Both the position numbers and the translations under genes were made by a program. DNA of 64,000 nt. Source: Gammaproteobacteria bacterium (lineage in GTDB: Bacteria > Pseudomonadota > Gammaproteobacteria > Pseudomonadales > Azotimanducaceae). Below are positions 45,501-54,514 of this stretch, piece after piece. The stretch lies in contig JAPPAV010000092.1 in the NCBI GenBank assembly GCA_026705345.1, positions 25,848 through 89,847 of the forward strand, given 5' to 3'. The notes below the pieces were generated by a model. The model was not told where the DNA came from, ran no database searches, and saw only the letters and a program-made list of their open reading frames with translations. Each line of letters opens with the position of its first letter. Positions within the stretch are counted from its first letter, which is position 1.

Positions 45501-47647
45501 AATACCTGTACCTCGACCGCAATCTCGTCGTGGATCTGTCACCGCTGTCTGGCTTGAACCGGCTGTTCTTCCTGTCGGCAAGCGACAACCGGATCCGGAA
45601 CCTGGCGGGGCTAGCCGGCATGCCACGGCTGTTCTACCTGCGCCTAGACGGCAATGCGATACGCGACATCACGCCTCTCGGCGACGTGACGAGCCTGTTC
45701 TACATCGATCTCTCCGACAACCAGATTCGGGACATCGAACCCCTCGTCGACAATGCCGGACTGGGCTTCGGCGACTTGGTGTATCTGTACGGAAATCCCC
45801 TCGACGATGTTTCGGTCAGCGACCACGTGCCCGTGCTTCAGAGTCGGGGCATCACGCTCTATCACATCGGGCTATCCGTGGTGGAGGCGTCTGTGCGGGA
45901 GGGCGGGAACCTGGACTTCGCCGTGCGCCTCTCGGTGCCTTCTTCGGAAGATGTTGTGGTGGATTGGCGAGCGCGGGCAGGGTCAGCGACAGAAGGCAAC
46001 GACTACGCTAGCGGACAATCCGGCTCCGTCACCGTTCCGGCGGACGAGTTGGAAGCAATGTTTTCGATCTCGACCAATGAAGACGACGAGAACGAGGCCC
46101 ACGAGACAGTCGTTGTTTTTGTGTCGGCACCGGACGGTGGCTTCGCCCAAGGCGTGTGGCTAACGGACTCGTTCGCACTCGGTCTGATCGTCGATCCGGC
46201 CGGACCCGTCGCCAACGTGCCGGTGTTCGCACCGGCGAACCACGATACGCGCCAGGGATTCGTTCGCGTCATCAACCGGCGCGGAATCAACGTCGTGCAC
46301 ATCGAGGCCATCGACTCGGCCGGCAGTCGGCACACGACCTCGCTCGCGATGGATGCCCGCGAGACGGTGCACTTCAACTCGAACGACCTCGAGGGCGGCA
46401 ACATCGCCAAGGGCCTGTCCCGGGGTGTCGGCCAAGGCAGCGCCGATTGGCGGCTGGAACTTAGCGCCAACGATGTGGATGTGCTCACGTACATGCGCAC
46501 GAACGACGGTTTCCTCACCAGCCTGCACGACGTAGTCCCGGCCGGATCCGACGGTTATTCGGTGCCCATCTTCAACCCGGGAAGGAACACGAACCAGGAG
46601 AGCCTCCTGAGGTTGATCAATGGCGGCGATGCCGACGCCGAAGTGACCATCACCGGCGTCGACGACAAGGGGATGTCGTCCGAAGAAGCCGGTTTGATGT
46701 TGGCGTCGGGCGAAGCACGCAGCATCTCGGCGGCGGACTTGGAAAAGGGTACGGACCTCACCGGCGCCTTGGGCACGGGTTCCGGCAAGTGGCGGCTTCG
46801 GGTCGCTTCCGACCAGCCTATTGTGGTCTCCAGCCTGATGCAGACCCCTACCGGCCACCTCACCAACCTGTCCACGACGCCGGACAACGCCGAATCGGCC
46901 ACGGACGGTGAAACCCATCACGTCTACCTGTTCCCGTCGGCGTCGGATGCGAGGATGCGGCAGGGATTCGCGCGCGTCGTCAATCGCGGCGGTGCCGGAT
47001 CGGTGGAGATCCGGGCCTACGATGAATCCGACAATGAATACGAGACCGTGGTGTTGCAGATGGATGCCGACGAGACGGTGCACTTCAACTCGGATGACCT
47101 CGAGGTCGGCAATCCGGACAAGGGTCTGTCGGGCAGCACGGGCGCGGGCGAGGGGGATTGGCGTTTGGTGTTGACGAGTGAACTCGAGCTCACCGTGCTC
47201 GCCTACATGCGAACGGCCGACGGCTTTCTGACCAGCATGCACGACACGGTGCCTGCCACCGACGGTGTCCACCACGTGCCGATCTTCAACCCCGGCAGCA
47301 ACCGCAACCAGGTGAGCCAGTTGCGGTTGATCAATGCGGGCGACGAGGTGGCACAGGTCACGATCAGCGGTGTGGACGACACCGGCCAAGCCTCTGCGGG
47401 TCGGGTCCGGCTGTCCCTTCCCGCAGGCAAGGTTCGCACCGTGACGGCCCAGGCGTTGGAGGCCGGTGCCGACGATCTGGACGGCGCGTTGGGCGACGGC
47501 TTCGGCAAATGGAGTCTCGGGGTTAATTCCGACATGCCGATCTACGTCTTGAACCTATTGGAGAGTCCCACCGGCCACCTGACGAACCTGTCGACGCGTC
47601 CGGCGATGGAATCGGCCGGACGCGCCCAATCGGAGAATGCCCAATGA
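42551..47647 (+). CDS. Secreted metalloprotease with Calx-beta and internalin-type LRR domains
   Basis: 1698 residues from ATG 42551, chosen because it starts a signal peptide (about 1-38, ending AAQEDG). A propeptide-like region precedes a reprolysin/M12B-type zinc protease with HEFGHNMGLRHD (348-359) and Met-turn TIMAY (about 396). A Calx-beta domain lies at about 580-680. An internalin-like cap (LRDAVYQALVKPPGDELT) and about fifteen 22-residue leucine-rich repeats follow (about 720-1090). A second Calx-beta unit is at about 1110-1215. Two copies of a 240-residue module sharing RQGF(V/A)RV(I/V)NR, ETVHFNS(N/D)DLE and GFLTS(L/M)HD form the C-terminus. Likely an extracellular protease that binds surfaces or hosts. 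ATGA overlap with the next gene. Confidence 0.85.
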   Translation: MQYSKTTVPPAVNGFARRWIAAALAVEITFAGVGVAAQEDGLFEPLEPAAVESNDDDSTRSLRSTTRVPTRGGATVRHRQVRVDVVHLDAVKATIESGQPASLDLNLFDDVRHKAVDLRVAPTSSGGYSLSGRLEGVLFGTAVLVVKGDMVTGTIRSASGTYTVDANGRVCHIREVDPSTLPPLGEPLRPPESMPSPFNTTRPADQSSVYEDESFIDVVVLYTPAVRDAVGGIVPAHNLVDLMVAETNQAYRDSGVDLQVFLARTVGVDYVEAGASGIDLSRLRIPDDGYMDEAHELREKTGADLVHLITTARDVCGIAYLMTRPSQDFQGSGFGLTSYLCGGAVLAHEFGHNMGLRHDRYVDVGNTPSPYSHGYVNQRAFEEEAPTSSRWRTIMAYRNQCEDAGFACQRILRFSNPDLTYEGDPMGVAGESGSFALNGPADARRTLNETRDVIASFREAGSDLTIFITPPLQGRAWRASQAGIILTLSGANEGRIESAATVASIYRSTDPHIGTDDTVLGSFDIESRGGKEQFSHAFVETAPAENGVYYYGACVDEVENETDTGNNCTSGLGVTVGPTVSVGDAQTAEGLDLSFSFNLSEARSTDVTVQWELARGTAVDGLDYVNQSGTVTIPANQTFAVATVETVDDDIPEGDDTFTLTIVETTGVVASFDGRQATGTIVDDDGDPRIRDENLRDAVYQALVKPPGDELTFDDLASLTGLNATRLGIESLDGLEAATALTNLVLDGNSIQDLSPLAHLANLNRLQIAGNGIEDVTQLASLVGLTYLDLDNNPISDFSPLGSLSGLTGLSLERTGISDLSALKDLVALETLNADSNGIASIDGIENLTRLATLNLNFNEIADLTPLAGLVQLSYLGLWDNDIDDVAPLANLTRLSWLDLDRNSIADIAPLSGLSALTELHLFGNEVADLPDLSALRQLQELGLTSNRLTDIAAIGSLSRLRTLYLSNNSITDISPLSNLTRLEYLYLDRNLVVDLSPLSGLNRLFFLSASDNRIRNLAGLAGMPRLFYLRLDGNAIRDITPLGDVTSLFYIDLSDNQIRDIEPLVDNAGLGFGDLVYLYGNPLDDVSVSDHVPVLQSRGITLYHIGLSVVEASVREGGNLDFAVRLSVPSSEDVVVDWRARAGSATEGNDYASGQSGSVTVPADELEAMFSISTNEDDENEAHETVVVFVSAPDGGFAQGVWLTDSFALGLIVDPAGPVANVPVFAPANHDTRQGFVRVINRRGINVVHIEAIDSAGSRHTTSLAMDARETVHFNSNDLEGGNIAKGLSRGVGQGSADWRLELSANDVDVLTYMRTNDGFLTSLHDVVPAGSDGYSVPIFNPGRNTNQESLLRLINGGDADAEVTITGVDDKGMSSEEAGLMLASGEARSISAADLEKGTDLTGALGTGSGKWRLRVASDQPIVVSSLMQTPTGHLTNLSTTPDNAESATDGETHHVYLFPSASDARMRQGFARVVNRGGAGSVEIRAYDESDNEYETVVLQMDADETVHFNSDDLEVGNPDKGLSGSTGAGEGDWRLVLTSELELTVLAYMRTADGFLTSMHDTVPATDGVHHVPIFNPGSNRNQVSQLRLINAGDEVAQVTISGVDDTGQASAGRVRLSLPAGKVRTVTAQALEAGADDLDGALGDGFGKWSLGVNSDMPIYVLNLLESPTGHLTNLSTRPAMESAGRAQSENAQ

Positions 47648-49002
47648 AACGAATTGCGATCGCGGTGGTGGTACTGGTAGTGGTCCTGGCAGCGGCGCTG
47701 CCACCCCTGTTCGGCGCCAGGGCCCGGTCGCTGATCGAGAACGACCTCGCCTACCTCGCGGAGTTGCTGGCCCCGTACGGTACGGTGGAAGTGTCGCTTC
47801 AGGACTGGGACGTCGGCTGGTATTCGAGCACGGCCACGGCGGCTGTCGTCGTGGCGTTCGACGACCGTCCCGACGTGCCGCCCAGGCTCGTGGACCTGCC
47901 CGCGTTCACGAGGACGTTCCCGAATTCGATCACCCTTCGCCACGGCCCGGTCGTTACCGGTCCTGCGGCGGGTCTTGGATGGGGAAGCGTCGAATTGGTC
48001 GTCGATCCGTCTCTCGTGCCCCCGTTGCAGGACTTCCACGATGCGACCGGGCTGGATCGTGTCGCCCATTTGGGCATTTCGGTCGGTTTTTTCGGCAGCG
48101 CGACGGTCGGGTTGGACATCCCGGCGTTCGTCTACGAGGTACCGGGGCAGCAGTTCGACTTCCGAGGACTCGAGGCGGACGCCACGCTCGACGGGGCGGG
48201 CGAGGCGATGGACTTCGGCGGAGAGTTCGGCGGACTCACCGTGACGGGGCAGGCCTCGCAAACGGCCGCCGTGGGCACAACCACCTGGTCGGGCCGCAAT
48301 CGGGTGGACCCTCGGTATCCGAACCTGTGGCTGGGCGAGGGACGGGTCGACATCGCCCGAGCCATGGTCGGCGGCGGTCAGGCCGGGGAGTCCGTCGAGG
48401 TCAGCGACATCCGCCTGCAGGGAGAGAGCGGTATCGAAGGGGATCTGTACGTCGCCACCGGTCTCTACCGGGCGAAGGAGATGCAGGTCATGAATGCGCA
48501 GTTGGACGACCTCGTCCTCGACTACGCCGTGGGCTACGGTGCCGAGGGCATGGTTCGGTTGATGGCCGGGGGTCTCGACGTGGCTGTGTTGACCCCCGAG
48601 GCGCAGCTCGAAAACGCGGATGCGCTGTTGAGGCAACGACTCACTTTCGACATCGACAGGTTGGGCTTCAAGCACGCGGGTCGACCCGCATTGGCGACCG
48701 TCGCGATGGCGTACCGCGGCGATGAACTGCCGGACGACTTCAACGTCGAGTTGCCGTTGGACTTCATGGCGTTGCTTCCTCTGCTATCGGCGAACCTCGA
48801 CCTCGCCTTCCACCGGGAACTTCTGGGCGACCTCGGGATCGGGCAGATGGACGGCGTGGTTCGGATGCTGGCCCGGGAAGGGATCGTCCGGGAAGCGGGC
48901 GACGACTACACGCTCAATGTCGGGTTCGCGAACGGCGGGCTTACGATAAACGGCGACCCGTTCGAACCGTTTCAACTGCTGGGTCTGTTTGGCGGCCCCT
49001 AA
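47644..49002 (+). CDS. DUF945 (YdgA-like) family protein
   Basis: 452 residues beginning with a membrane anchor or signal helix (IAIAVVVLVVVLAAALPPLFG) and the DUF945 hallmark pattern: ARSLIENDLAYL, EVSLQDWDVGWYSSTATAAV, ITLRHGPVV. These inner-membrane-anchored periplasmic proteins are typical of gammaproteobacteria and of unknown function. Its ATG overlaps the metalloprotease stop (ATGA), so translation is coupled. Its TAA stop overlaps the convergent acyl-CoA synthetase stop by 4 bp (CTAA at 48999-49002). Confidence 0.82.
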   Translation: MKRIAIAVVVLVVVLAAALPPLFGARARSLIENDLAYLAELLAPYGTVEVSLQDWDVGWYSSTATAAVVVAFDDRPDVPPRLVDLPAFTRTFPNSITLRHGPVVTGPAAGLGWGSVELVVDPSLVPPLQDFHDATGLDRVAHLGISVGFFGSATVGLDIPAFVYEVPGQQFDFRGLEADATLDGAGEAMDFGGEFGGLTVTGQASQTAAVGTTTWSGRNRVDPRYPNLWLGEGRVDIARAMVGGGQAGESVEVSDIRLQGESGIEGDLYVATGLYRAKEMQVMNAQLDDLVLDYAVGYGAEGMVRLMAGGLDVAVLTPEAQLENADALLRQRLTFDIDRLGFKHAGRPALATVAMAYRGDELPDDFNVELPLDFMALLPLLSANLDLAFHRELLGDLGIGQMDGVVRMLAREGIVREAGDDYTLNVGFANGGLTINGDPFEPFQLLGLFGGP

Positions 49003-50918
49003 CCGGCGCGGCCAACGCCAACCCGGCGTTCATCGAAAGCGGCCTCGATCTCCTCGAGGATCGCGGGATCGTCGATCGTCGACGGTGTTTCAAAGGCGTC
49101 GCCGTCGGCCATCTTGCGGATCACCTGGCGCAGGATCTTGCCGGAGCGGGTCTTCGGCAGCCGGGGTACGACGAGCGCCTGCTTGAAGTTGGCGAACGCG
49201 CCCAGCTGCCGGCGCACCATCTGCACGAGCTCGGCTTCGAGTGCCGCACCTTCCGTGTTGACGCCGTCCTTCAACACAACGAGCCCCAGGGGAACCTGCC
49301 CCTTGTCCTCGTCGGCGATGCCCACCACGGCGCACTCCGCCACCGCCGGATGGGCGGCGACCACCTCCTCGAGTTCGCCGGTCGAGAGCCGATGGCCCGC
49401 CACGTTCATGACGTCGTCCACCCGGCCCATGATGTAGACGTAGCCGTCGGCGTCCCGGTAGCCGCCGTCGCCGGTGAGATAGAAGCCCGGGTAGCGGGAC
49501 CAGTACGCCTCGTGGAATCGCGCATGATCGCCCCAGATGGTGGGCAAGGTGCCGGGTGGCAGCGGTGCCTTGATGACCACGTTGCCCTCCCCGTCCGGAC
49601 CGAGTTCCTTGCCGTCTTCGTCGAATACCTTAAGGTCGTATCCAGGGACCGGGAAGCTCGGACTGCCGGGTCGGGTCGGTGCCGAAGGCGCATCGGCGAC
49701 GCCCATCATGTTGGCGCAGATGGACCACCCGGTCTCCGTCTGCCACCAGTGATCGATCACCGGCGTGTGCACGGTGGATTTCAGCCACTCGTACGTGGGC
49801 GGGTCCAAGCGTTCGCCGGCCACGAACAGGTACCGAAGGCACGAGATGTCGTAGCGGTCCTTCAACTCGGCGTTCGGGTCCTCCTTCTTCACCGCCCGGA
49901 ACGCCGTCGGCGCGACGAAGAAGGTCTTGACGCCGTGCTCGGCGATGACGCGCCAGATGGCCCCGGCGTCCGGCGTTCGCACCGGCTTGCCCTCGTAGAG
50001 CACCGTCGCGCACCCCTTTATCAGCGGTCCGTAGACGATGTAGGAGTGGCCAACCACCCACCCGACGTCCGACGCCGCCCAGTACACGTCGCCGGCGTCG
50101 CAGCCGTAGATTGCGCCCATGCTGTAGTTGAGCGCGACGGCATGACCGCCGTTGTCGCGCACGACGCCCTTGGGACGCCCGGTGGTTCCCGAGGTGTAGA
50201 GGATGTAGAGCGGATCCCAGGCGTCGACCTCGACCCAGCCTACCGTGTCGCTCTCGGCTTCCCACGACGCCCAGTCGAGATCGCGATCCTCGATCAGCGC
50301 CGCCTTGCATTGCGGGCGCTGCACGATCACGGTTCGCGTCGGCTTGGCCTCGGCGAGTTCGATGGCTTCGTCCAGCAGCGGTTTGTAGGGTATGACGGTC
50401 TGGAATTCGATGCCGCAGGATGCCGACAGCACGACCTTCGGTTTCGCGTCGTCGATGCGCACGGCCAGTTCCGGCGCCGCGAAGCCGCCGAAGACGACGG
50501 AGTGGACAGCCCCCAGGCGAGCGCAGGCCAGCATGGCGATCACCGCTTCGGGGATCATCGGCATGTAGACGATCACGCGGTCGCCCCTAGCCACGCCCAG
50601 GGCCGCTAGGCCACCTGCGACCCGGGATACCCGTTCGGTCAACTCGGTGTAGGTGTAGCGGTCGATGTGGCCGGTGACGGGTGAGTCGTAGATCAACGCG
50701 ACGTCATCGCCGCGTCCCGCGGCAACGTGTCGGTCCAAGGCGAGCCACGCGGTATTGAGCTTTCCGCCGCGGAACCAGCGCGGGGTCCCGTTGGCGTCGG
50801 TGTCGAGAATCGAAGTCGGAAACTCGAACCAGTCGATCTGCTCCGCCGCCCGATGCCAGAAAGACTCCGGATCGTCGATGGACGCCCGGTAGGCGTCCGC
50901 ATAGGCGCGGTCTTCCAA
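48999..50918 (-). CDS. Acetyl/propionyl-CoA synthetase family AMP-forming ligase
   Basis: 639 residues, full length for an ACS/PrpE-type enzyme. The start appears to be TTG at 50918, which gives the usual N-terminus (YADAYRASIDDPESFW), 5 bp after the CaiB gene. The AMP-binding P-loop is YILYTSGTTGRPKGVV. Further motifs are WWQTETGWSI, YLTGDGGYRDADGYVYIMGR(V)DD (in parts), and the acylated/catalytic Lys in KTRSGKILRQ near residue 602. It converts a short-chain acid plus ATP and CoA to acyl-CoA, AMP and PPi. The sequence resembles propionyl-CoA synthetase, but acetate cannot be excluded. Forms an operon with the CaiB-type gene upstream. Confidence 0.9.
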   Translation of the reverse strand: MEDRAYADAYRASIDDPESFWHRAAEQIDWFEFPTSILDTDANGTPRWFRGGKLNTAWLALDRHVAAGRGDDVALIYDSPVTGHIDRYTYTELTERVSRVAGGLAALGVARGDRVIVYMPMIPEAVIAMLACARLGAVHSVVFGGFAAPELAVRIDDAKPKVVLSASCGIEFQTVIPYKPLLDEAIELAEAKPTRTVIVQRPQCKAALIEDRDLDWASWEAESDTVGWVEVDAWDPLYILYTSGTTGRPKGVVRDNGGHAVALNYSMGAIYGCDAGDVYWAASDVGWVVGHSYIVYGPLIKGCATVLYEGKPVRTPDAGAIWRVIAEHGVKTFFVAPTAFRAVKKEDPNAELKDRYDISCLRYLFVAGERLDPPTYEWLKSTVHTPVIDHWWQTETGWSICANMMGVADAPSAPTRPGSPSFPVPGYDLKVFDEDGKELGPDGEGNVVIKAPLPPGTLPTIWGDHARFHEAYWSRYPGFYLTGDGGYRDADGYVYIMGRVDDVMNVAGHRLSTGELEEVVAAHPAVAECAVVGIADEDKGQVPLGLVVLKDGVNTEGAALEAELVQMVRRQLGAFANFKQALVVPRLPKTRSGKILRQVIRKMADGDAFETPSTIDDPAILEEIEAAFDERRVGVGRAG

Positions 50919-50923
50919 GGGGG

Positions 50924-52063
50924 CTAGCTCGCAGACGATGCCTGGACGACCCCGGCAGTTTCGAGTGCGTCGATCTCATCCGCATCGAGACCGATCTCGG
51001 CAAGCACCGAGCGGGTGTCTTCGCCCGGGCGGCGGGCGGCGTGCGAGATCTCGGGCGAGGTGCGGCTGAACCGCGGCGACGGCGCGGGTTGGGTCACGCC
51101 ATCCACCGTGACGAACGTCTCGCGGTGACGGTTGTGGGGGTGGTCCGGGGCTTCGAGAATGGAAAGCACGGGCGCGAAACAGATGTCGCTGCCTTCCATG
51201 ATGTCGCACCACTCGTCACGCGTCTTGGTCTTGAAGACCTCCGCGAGTTCCGCCTTGAAGCCGCTCCATTGTCCGTTGTCCATCTGCGGCCCGAAGCGAT
51301 TCGGATCCACGCCGGATTTTTCAACGAGTTCGGCGTAGAACTGCGGCTCGATGGCGCCGACGCAGACGTACTTGCCGTCCTGCGTTTCGTAGGTGTTGTA
51401 GAAATGGGCGCCGCCGTCGAGCATGTTCGAACCGCGCTCGTTCCTGAACCCGAATCCCGCCATGGAGAAGAACATCGCCATGAGCGATGCTGCGCCGTCG
51501 ACCATGGCGGCGTCGATGACCTGGCCCTTGCCGGAACGGGCGGCTTCCAGCATGCCGCAGACCAGGCCGTAGGCCAGCAGCATGCCGCCTCCGCCGAAGT
51601 CACCGATCAGGTTGAGAGGCGGGACGGGTTTGCCCCCGGGCTCGCCGATGGCGTGCAGTGCGCCGGCGAGACCGATGTAGTTGATGTCGTGCCCGGCAGC
51701 ATGGGCGATCGGCCCTTCCTGGCCCCAGCCGGTCATTCGACCGTAGACAAGCTTCTCGTTGCGCACCAGGCATTCGTCGGGACCGAGGCCCAGTCGTTCG
51801 GTCACGCCGGGGCGAAAGCCTTCGAACAGCGCGTCGGCGGTTTCGACGAGCTTGAGAACCAACTCGACGCCCTCGCCCTGTTTGAGATCCACGGCGACGG
51901 AACGTCGGTTCCGCGCCAGCACGTCCCGAGGTCGGCGGCCGGCACCGCCGACGCGGTCGACGCGGATCACTTCCGCGCCCATGTCCGAGAGCATCATTCC
52001 GCAGAAAGGTCCCGGTCCGATCCCGGCCAACTCGATGACCCTGAATCCCGTCAACGGCCCCAC
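50924..52063 (-). CDS. CaiB/BaiF family CoA-transferase, alpha-methylacyl-CoA racemase-like
   Basis: 379 residues. GTG start with a strong GAGGAGG ribosome site five bases away. The N-terminus [20 protein letters not shown] and the active-site motifs [12 protein letters not shown] (His125-Asp126) and [10 protein letters not shown] (Asp155) match alpha-methylacyl-CoA racemases rather than formyl- or carnitine-CoA transferases. Such racemases interconvert the 2-methyl centre of branched-chain or sterol-side-chain acyl-CoAs so that beta-oxidation can proceed. The partner acyl-CoA synthetase follows 5 bp downstream. Together they would activate and epimerise a branched acid. Confidence 0.88.
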   Translation of the reverse strand: MGPLTGFRVIELAGIGPGPFCGMMLSDMGAEVIRVDRVGGAGRRPRDVLARNRRSVAVDLKQGEGVELVLKLVETADALFEGFRPGVTERLGLGPDECLVRNEKLVYGRMTGWGQEGPIAHAAGHDINYIGLAGALHAIGEPGGKPVPPLNLIGDFGGGGMLLAYGLVCGMLEAARSGKGQVIDAAMVDGAASLMAMFFSMAGFGFRNERGSNMLDGGAHFYNTYETQDGKYVCVGAIEPQFYAELVEKSGVDPNRFGPQMDNGQWSGFKAELAEVFKTKTRDEWCDIMEGSDICFAPVLSILEAPDHPHNRHRETFVTVDGVTQPAPSPRFSRTSPEISHAARRPGEDTRSVLAEIGLDADEIDALETAGVVQASSAS

Positions 52064-52211
52064 GGCATCCTCCTCGTGCCAATCGATCGAAGGAGTGTAA
52101 ACGAGGTTGCCGGTGGACTCCCAATGAGCCCGCGAGCCGTCAAGTCCCTGGCGCTTGATTCGTCAGCGGGGCCTGACCATACTCGCCGCCCTTCGAGCTG
52201 GCGATCACACC

Positions 52212-52622
52212 ATGGGGACGAGCGGCGTCGACGATCACGTGCCGCGGCGGCCCGCCCCGGTAACGGCGGGCGCGGCGTTGCTTCTCGGCAGCGCCCTGAT
52301 CCTGGTATTCACCTGGGCGTTGGGTGTCGACGTCGTTCAGAGCAATGGCGCGCGGGTATTCTTCGTCGTGCTGTGGGGCTTTCTTGCCTACTCCGCCTAT
52401 ACCGGTGCCGGTTGGGTGCGTGGCGCAACGGTGGCCGTCTTCGGCATCGCAGTCGTCGGGTTCGTCAACGCGCCATCCTTCGTGCTGGCCGTCCGGGGGT
52501 TGCCGATGGGGGATGTCGCCGCGAAGGCGCTGGCACTTTCCGCCTTGGTTGCACTGTGGTCGCCGTCCGCCAACGAGTGGTTCGCCGCCGTCAAGCAAGC
52601 CCGCGCCGCCGCAGCGGGATGA
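52212..52622 (+). CDS. Small four-helix membrane protein
   Basis: 136 residues from ATG 52212 (MGTSGVDDHVPRR); a TTG 57 bp earlier would lengthen it. Four hydrophobic segments are visible (TAGAALLLGSALILVFTWAL, VFFVVLWGFLAYSAYTGAGW, VAVFGIAVVGFVNAPSFVLAV in part, AAKALALSALVALW). I recognise no family. It is divergent from the CaiB gene and convergent with the glyoxalase-family gene. Confidence 0.6.
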   Translation: MGTSGVDDHVPRRPAPVTAGAALLLGSALILVFTWALGVDVVQSNGARVFFVVLWGFLAYSAYTGAGWVRGATVAVFGIAVVGFVNAPSFVLAVRGLPMGDVAAKALALSALVALWSPSANEWFAAVKQARAAAAG

Positions 52623-52634
52623 CGGCGCAGACTG

Positions 52635-53024
52635 CTACGGCTTCCTCTCCGATAGTTGAATCAAGATCCCGTGCGTGGAGCGCGGGTGGATGAACACCAC
52701 CGGTTGGCCCTCGCCGATCAGACGGGCGCCGCCGGCCTTCAACGACTCGCACGCTGCGTTTAGGTCGTCAACCGCGAAAGCCACCGTGTGGATGCCTTCG
52801 CCGCGCTTCTCGAGCGCTTGGCCCACCGCCGATTGCGAGTCGAAAGGTGCCACGACCTCGATGAAACCGCCGCCGGGCAGGTTGAAGAACGCCTGCTTGA
52901 TGCCGAGCGCTTCGCTCTCGTCGGTTCGATCGAGATCAAGCCCGAGCGTGTCGCGGTAGGTGGCGATGCCTTCGTCGAGGTCGGCGACCCGGACGACGAG
53001 GTGATCGAATGCCGATAGCGCCAT
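52635..53024 (-). CDS. VOC/glyoxalase family protein, methylmalonyl-CoA epimerase-like
   Basis: 129 residues with two betaalphabeta-beta-beta modules. Metal-site residues are His in FDHLVVRVADLD, Glu in FIEVVAP, His in GIHTVAFAVDDL and Glu/Gln at the end (GILIQLSE). The spacing and FDHLVVRV / PxxGxGIHHxAF-like pattern resemble methylmalonyl-CoA epimerases. If correct it links propionyl-CoA carboxylation to succinyl-CoA, in keeping with the propionyl-CoA synthetase-like and racemase genes next door. Other VOC activities cannot be excluded. Confidence 0.72.
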   Translation of the reverse strand: MALSAFDHLVVRVADLDEGIATYRDTLGLDLDRTDESEALGIKQAFFNLPGGGFIEVVAPFDSQSAVGQALEKRGEGIHTVAFAVDDLNAACESLKAGGARLIGEGQPVVFIHPRSTHGILIQLSERKP

Positions 53025-53110
53025 GTGTTTCCCCCATGCTTGTCAAGTTGGAATGGTTGAGTGCTATGGTACACGGACGACGCACGTCCATAGGGCTTTG
53101 AAGGATACTG

Positions 53111-53392
53111 GTGGCCGGCGAAAAGGGACTCACCAACCACGAGATCACCATCGCACTGGAGGGCGGCGCGGTGCTAGGGCCGTTTCGCGCCACCTGGAGT
53201 ACGGAGATCTTGAGCGACGTGCGCGAGTTGTCCCGGGACTACGACGCCTTCCTGCAGGGTTCCGAACAGAAGCGATTCAAGTATCACCTGCACGATCCGA
53301 CGAGCCGCGTCTCCCATTCCCTGATCATCGACTTCAAGCACGTTACCGCCATCTACGACCGCGTTGAACTGCACGAGCATCCTCGTCGTTGA
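53111..53392 (+). CDS. Small hypothetical protein
   Basis: 93 residues from GTG 53111 (MAGEKGLTNHEITIAL). A mixed alpha/beta composition with FRATWSTEILSDVRELSRDY and a C-terminal LIIDFKHVTAIYDRVEL. No family recognised. Its stop is followed 20 bp later by the oxidoreductase start, so it likely shares a transcript with that gene and the DUF899 gene. Confidence 0.6.
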   Translation: MAGEKGLTNHEITIALEGGAVLGPFRATWSTEILSDVRELSRDYDAFLQGSEQKRFKYHLHDPTSRVSHSLIIDFKHVTAIYDRVELHEHPRR

Positions 53393-53412
53393 CGCGAACC
53401 GCGAGGCATCCC

Positions 53413-54504
53413 ATGGACCCTGTACGGATCGGCTTGATTGGCTGCGGCACCATCAGCGGAGCGTATCTCCGCGCCGCCGCGACGTTCGACATCCTCCGTT
53501 TCGCCGGGTGTGCGGACATCGACTCGTCGGCGGCCCGACGCACCCAAGAGAGATTCGGCGTGCCGGCCATGTCGGTGGACGACCTGCTCGGACGCGACGA
53601 CGTGGAGGTCATCCTGAACCTGACGATTCCCGCTGCCCACGGTGCGGTGAACCTCGCCGCCATTGAAGCCGGAAAACACGCGTACTGCGAGAAACCCTTC
53701 GGCCTCGACGTGGCGGAAGGCCGACGCGTGCTCGAAGCGGCGGACGCCGCCGAACTTCGGGTGGGGTGTGCGCCGGACACTTTCCTCGGCGGCGGCCATC
53801 AGACGGTTCGCGGTCTAATCGACGCCGGCGCCGTTGGCACACCGGTTGCGGCCACGGCGTTCATGATGGGACCGGGCCACGAGGCCTGGCACCCCAACCC
53901 GGCGTTCTACTACCAGCCCGGCGGTGGCCCGCTGTTCGACATGGGGCCGTACTACCTGACCGCCCTGGTCCATGCGCTCGGGCCGGTCCGACGGGTGGCC
54001 GCCATCACGACACGCGGCCGTGACACCCGAACCATCGGTTCCGAACCCCGGCGCGGCGAGTCGATCGACGTAGCGGTCGATACGCACACCGCGGGGACCC
54101 TGGAGTTCGTCTCCGGCGTCGTTGCGACCGTGGTGATGAGTTTCGACGTGCGTCTGCACTCCAACCGCTTCATCGAGATACACGGCGTCGACGCCAGCCT
54201 GTCGGCCCCGGATCCAAACGGTTTCGGCGGCGTTGTGCGCGTGTCCAGCGGTCGCGAGTGGGAGGACCGCGTGCTCACCCACGGCTACACGGACAACATG
54301 CGCAGCATTGGCCTCGCGGACATGTGCGTCGGCATCCGGACGGGACGCGCCCACCGCTGCAACGGTCGCTTGGCCCAGCACGTCCTAGAGATCATGGACG
54401 CGTTCGGCCGTTCCTCCGCCGAGGGTCGGCACATCGAACTGGCGAGTCGGCCGGACCGACCGGCACCGTTGCCGGGCGGACTCGCGCACGGCGAATTGGA
54501 CTGA
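53413..54504 (+). CDS. Gfo/Idh/MocA family oxidoreductase
   Basis: 363 residues from ATG 53413 with GAGG upstream; an earlier TTG overlapping the previous gene is less likely. The NAD(P)-binding Rossmann motif is IGLIGCGTISGAYLRAA, the catalytic Lys is in the family signature AYCEKPFGLDVAEG, and the C-terminal domain carries GPYYLTALVHALGPV. The family oxidises or reduces sugars, inositols and related alcohols. Located between a small hypothetical gene and a DUF899 gene, all on the plus strand with short gaps (20 and 10 bp). Confidence 0.88.
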   Translation: MDPVRIGLIGCGTISGAYLRAAATFDILRFAGCADIDSSAARRTQERFGVPAMSVDDLLGRDDVEVILNLTIPAAHGAVNLAAIEAGKHAYCEKPFGLDVAEGRRVLEAADAAELRVGCAPDTFLGGGHQTVRGLIDAGAVGTPVAATAFMMGPGHEAWHPNPAFYYQPGGGPLFDMGPYYLTALVHALGPVRRVAAITTRGRDTRTIGSEPRRGESIDVAVDTHTAGTLEFVSGVVATVVMSFDVRLHSNRFIEIHGVDASLSAPDPNGFGGVVRVSSGREWEDRVLTHGYTDNMRSIGLADMCVGIRTGRAHRCNGRLAQHVLEIMDAFGRSSAEGRHIELASRPDRPAPLPGGLAHGELD

Positions 54505-54514
54505 CGAGGTAATC

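Noticed and set aside
46160-47389. A 409-residue minus-strand frame opposite the metalloprotease C-terminus
   Set aside because: Shadow frame that mirrors the two repeated 240-residue modules; low-complexity composition.
51041-52693. A 550-residue plus-strand frame opposite the CaiB-type gene
   Set aside because: The CaiB-type protein has intact active-site residues and a strong ribosome site; this frame has neither.
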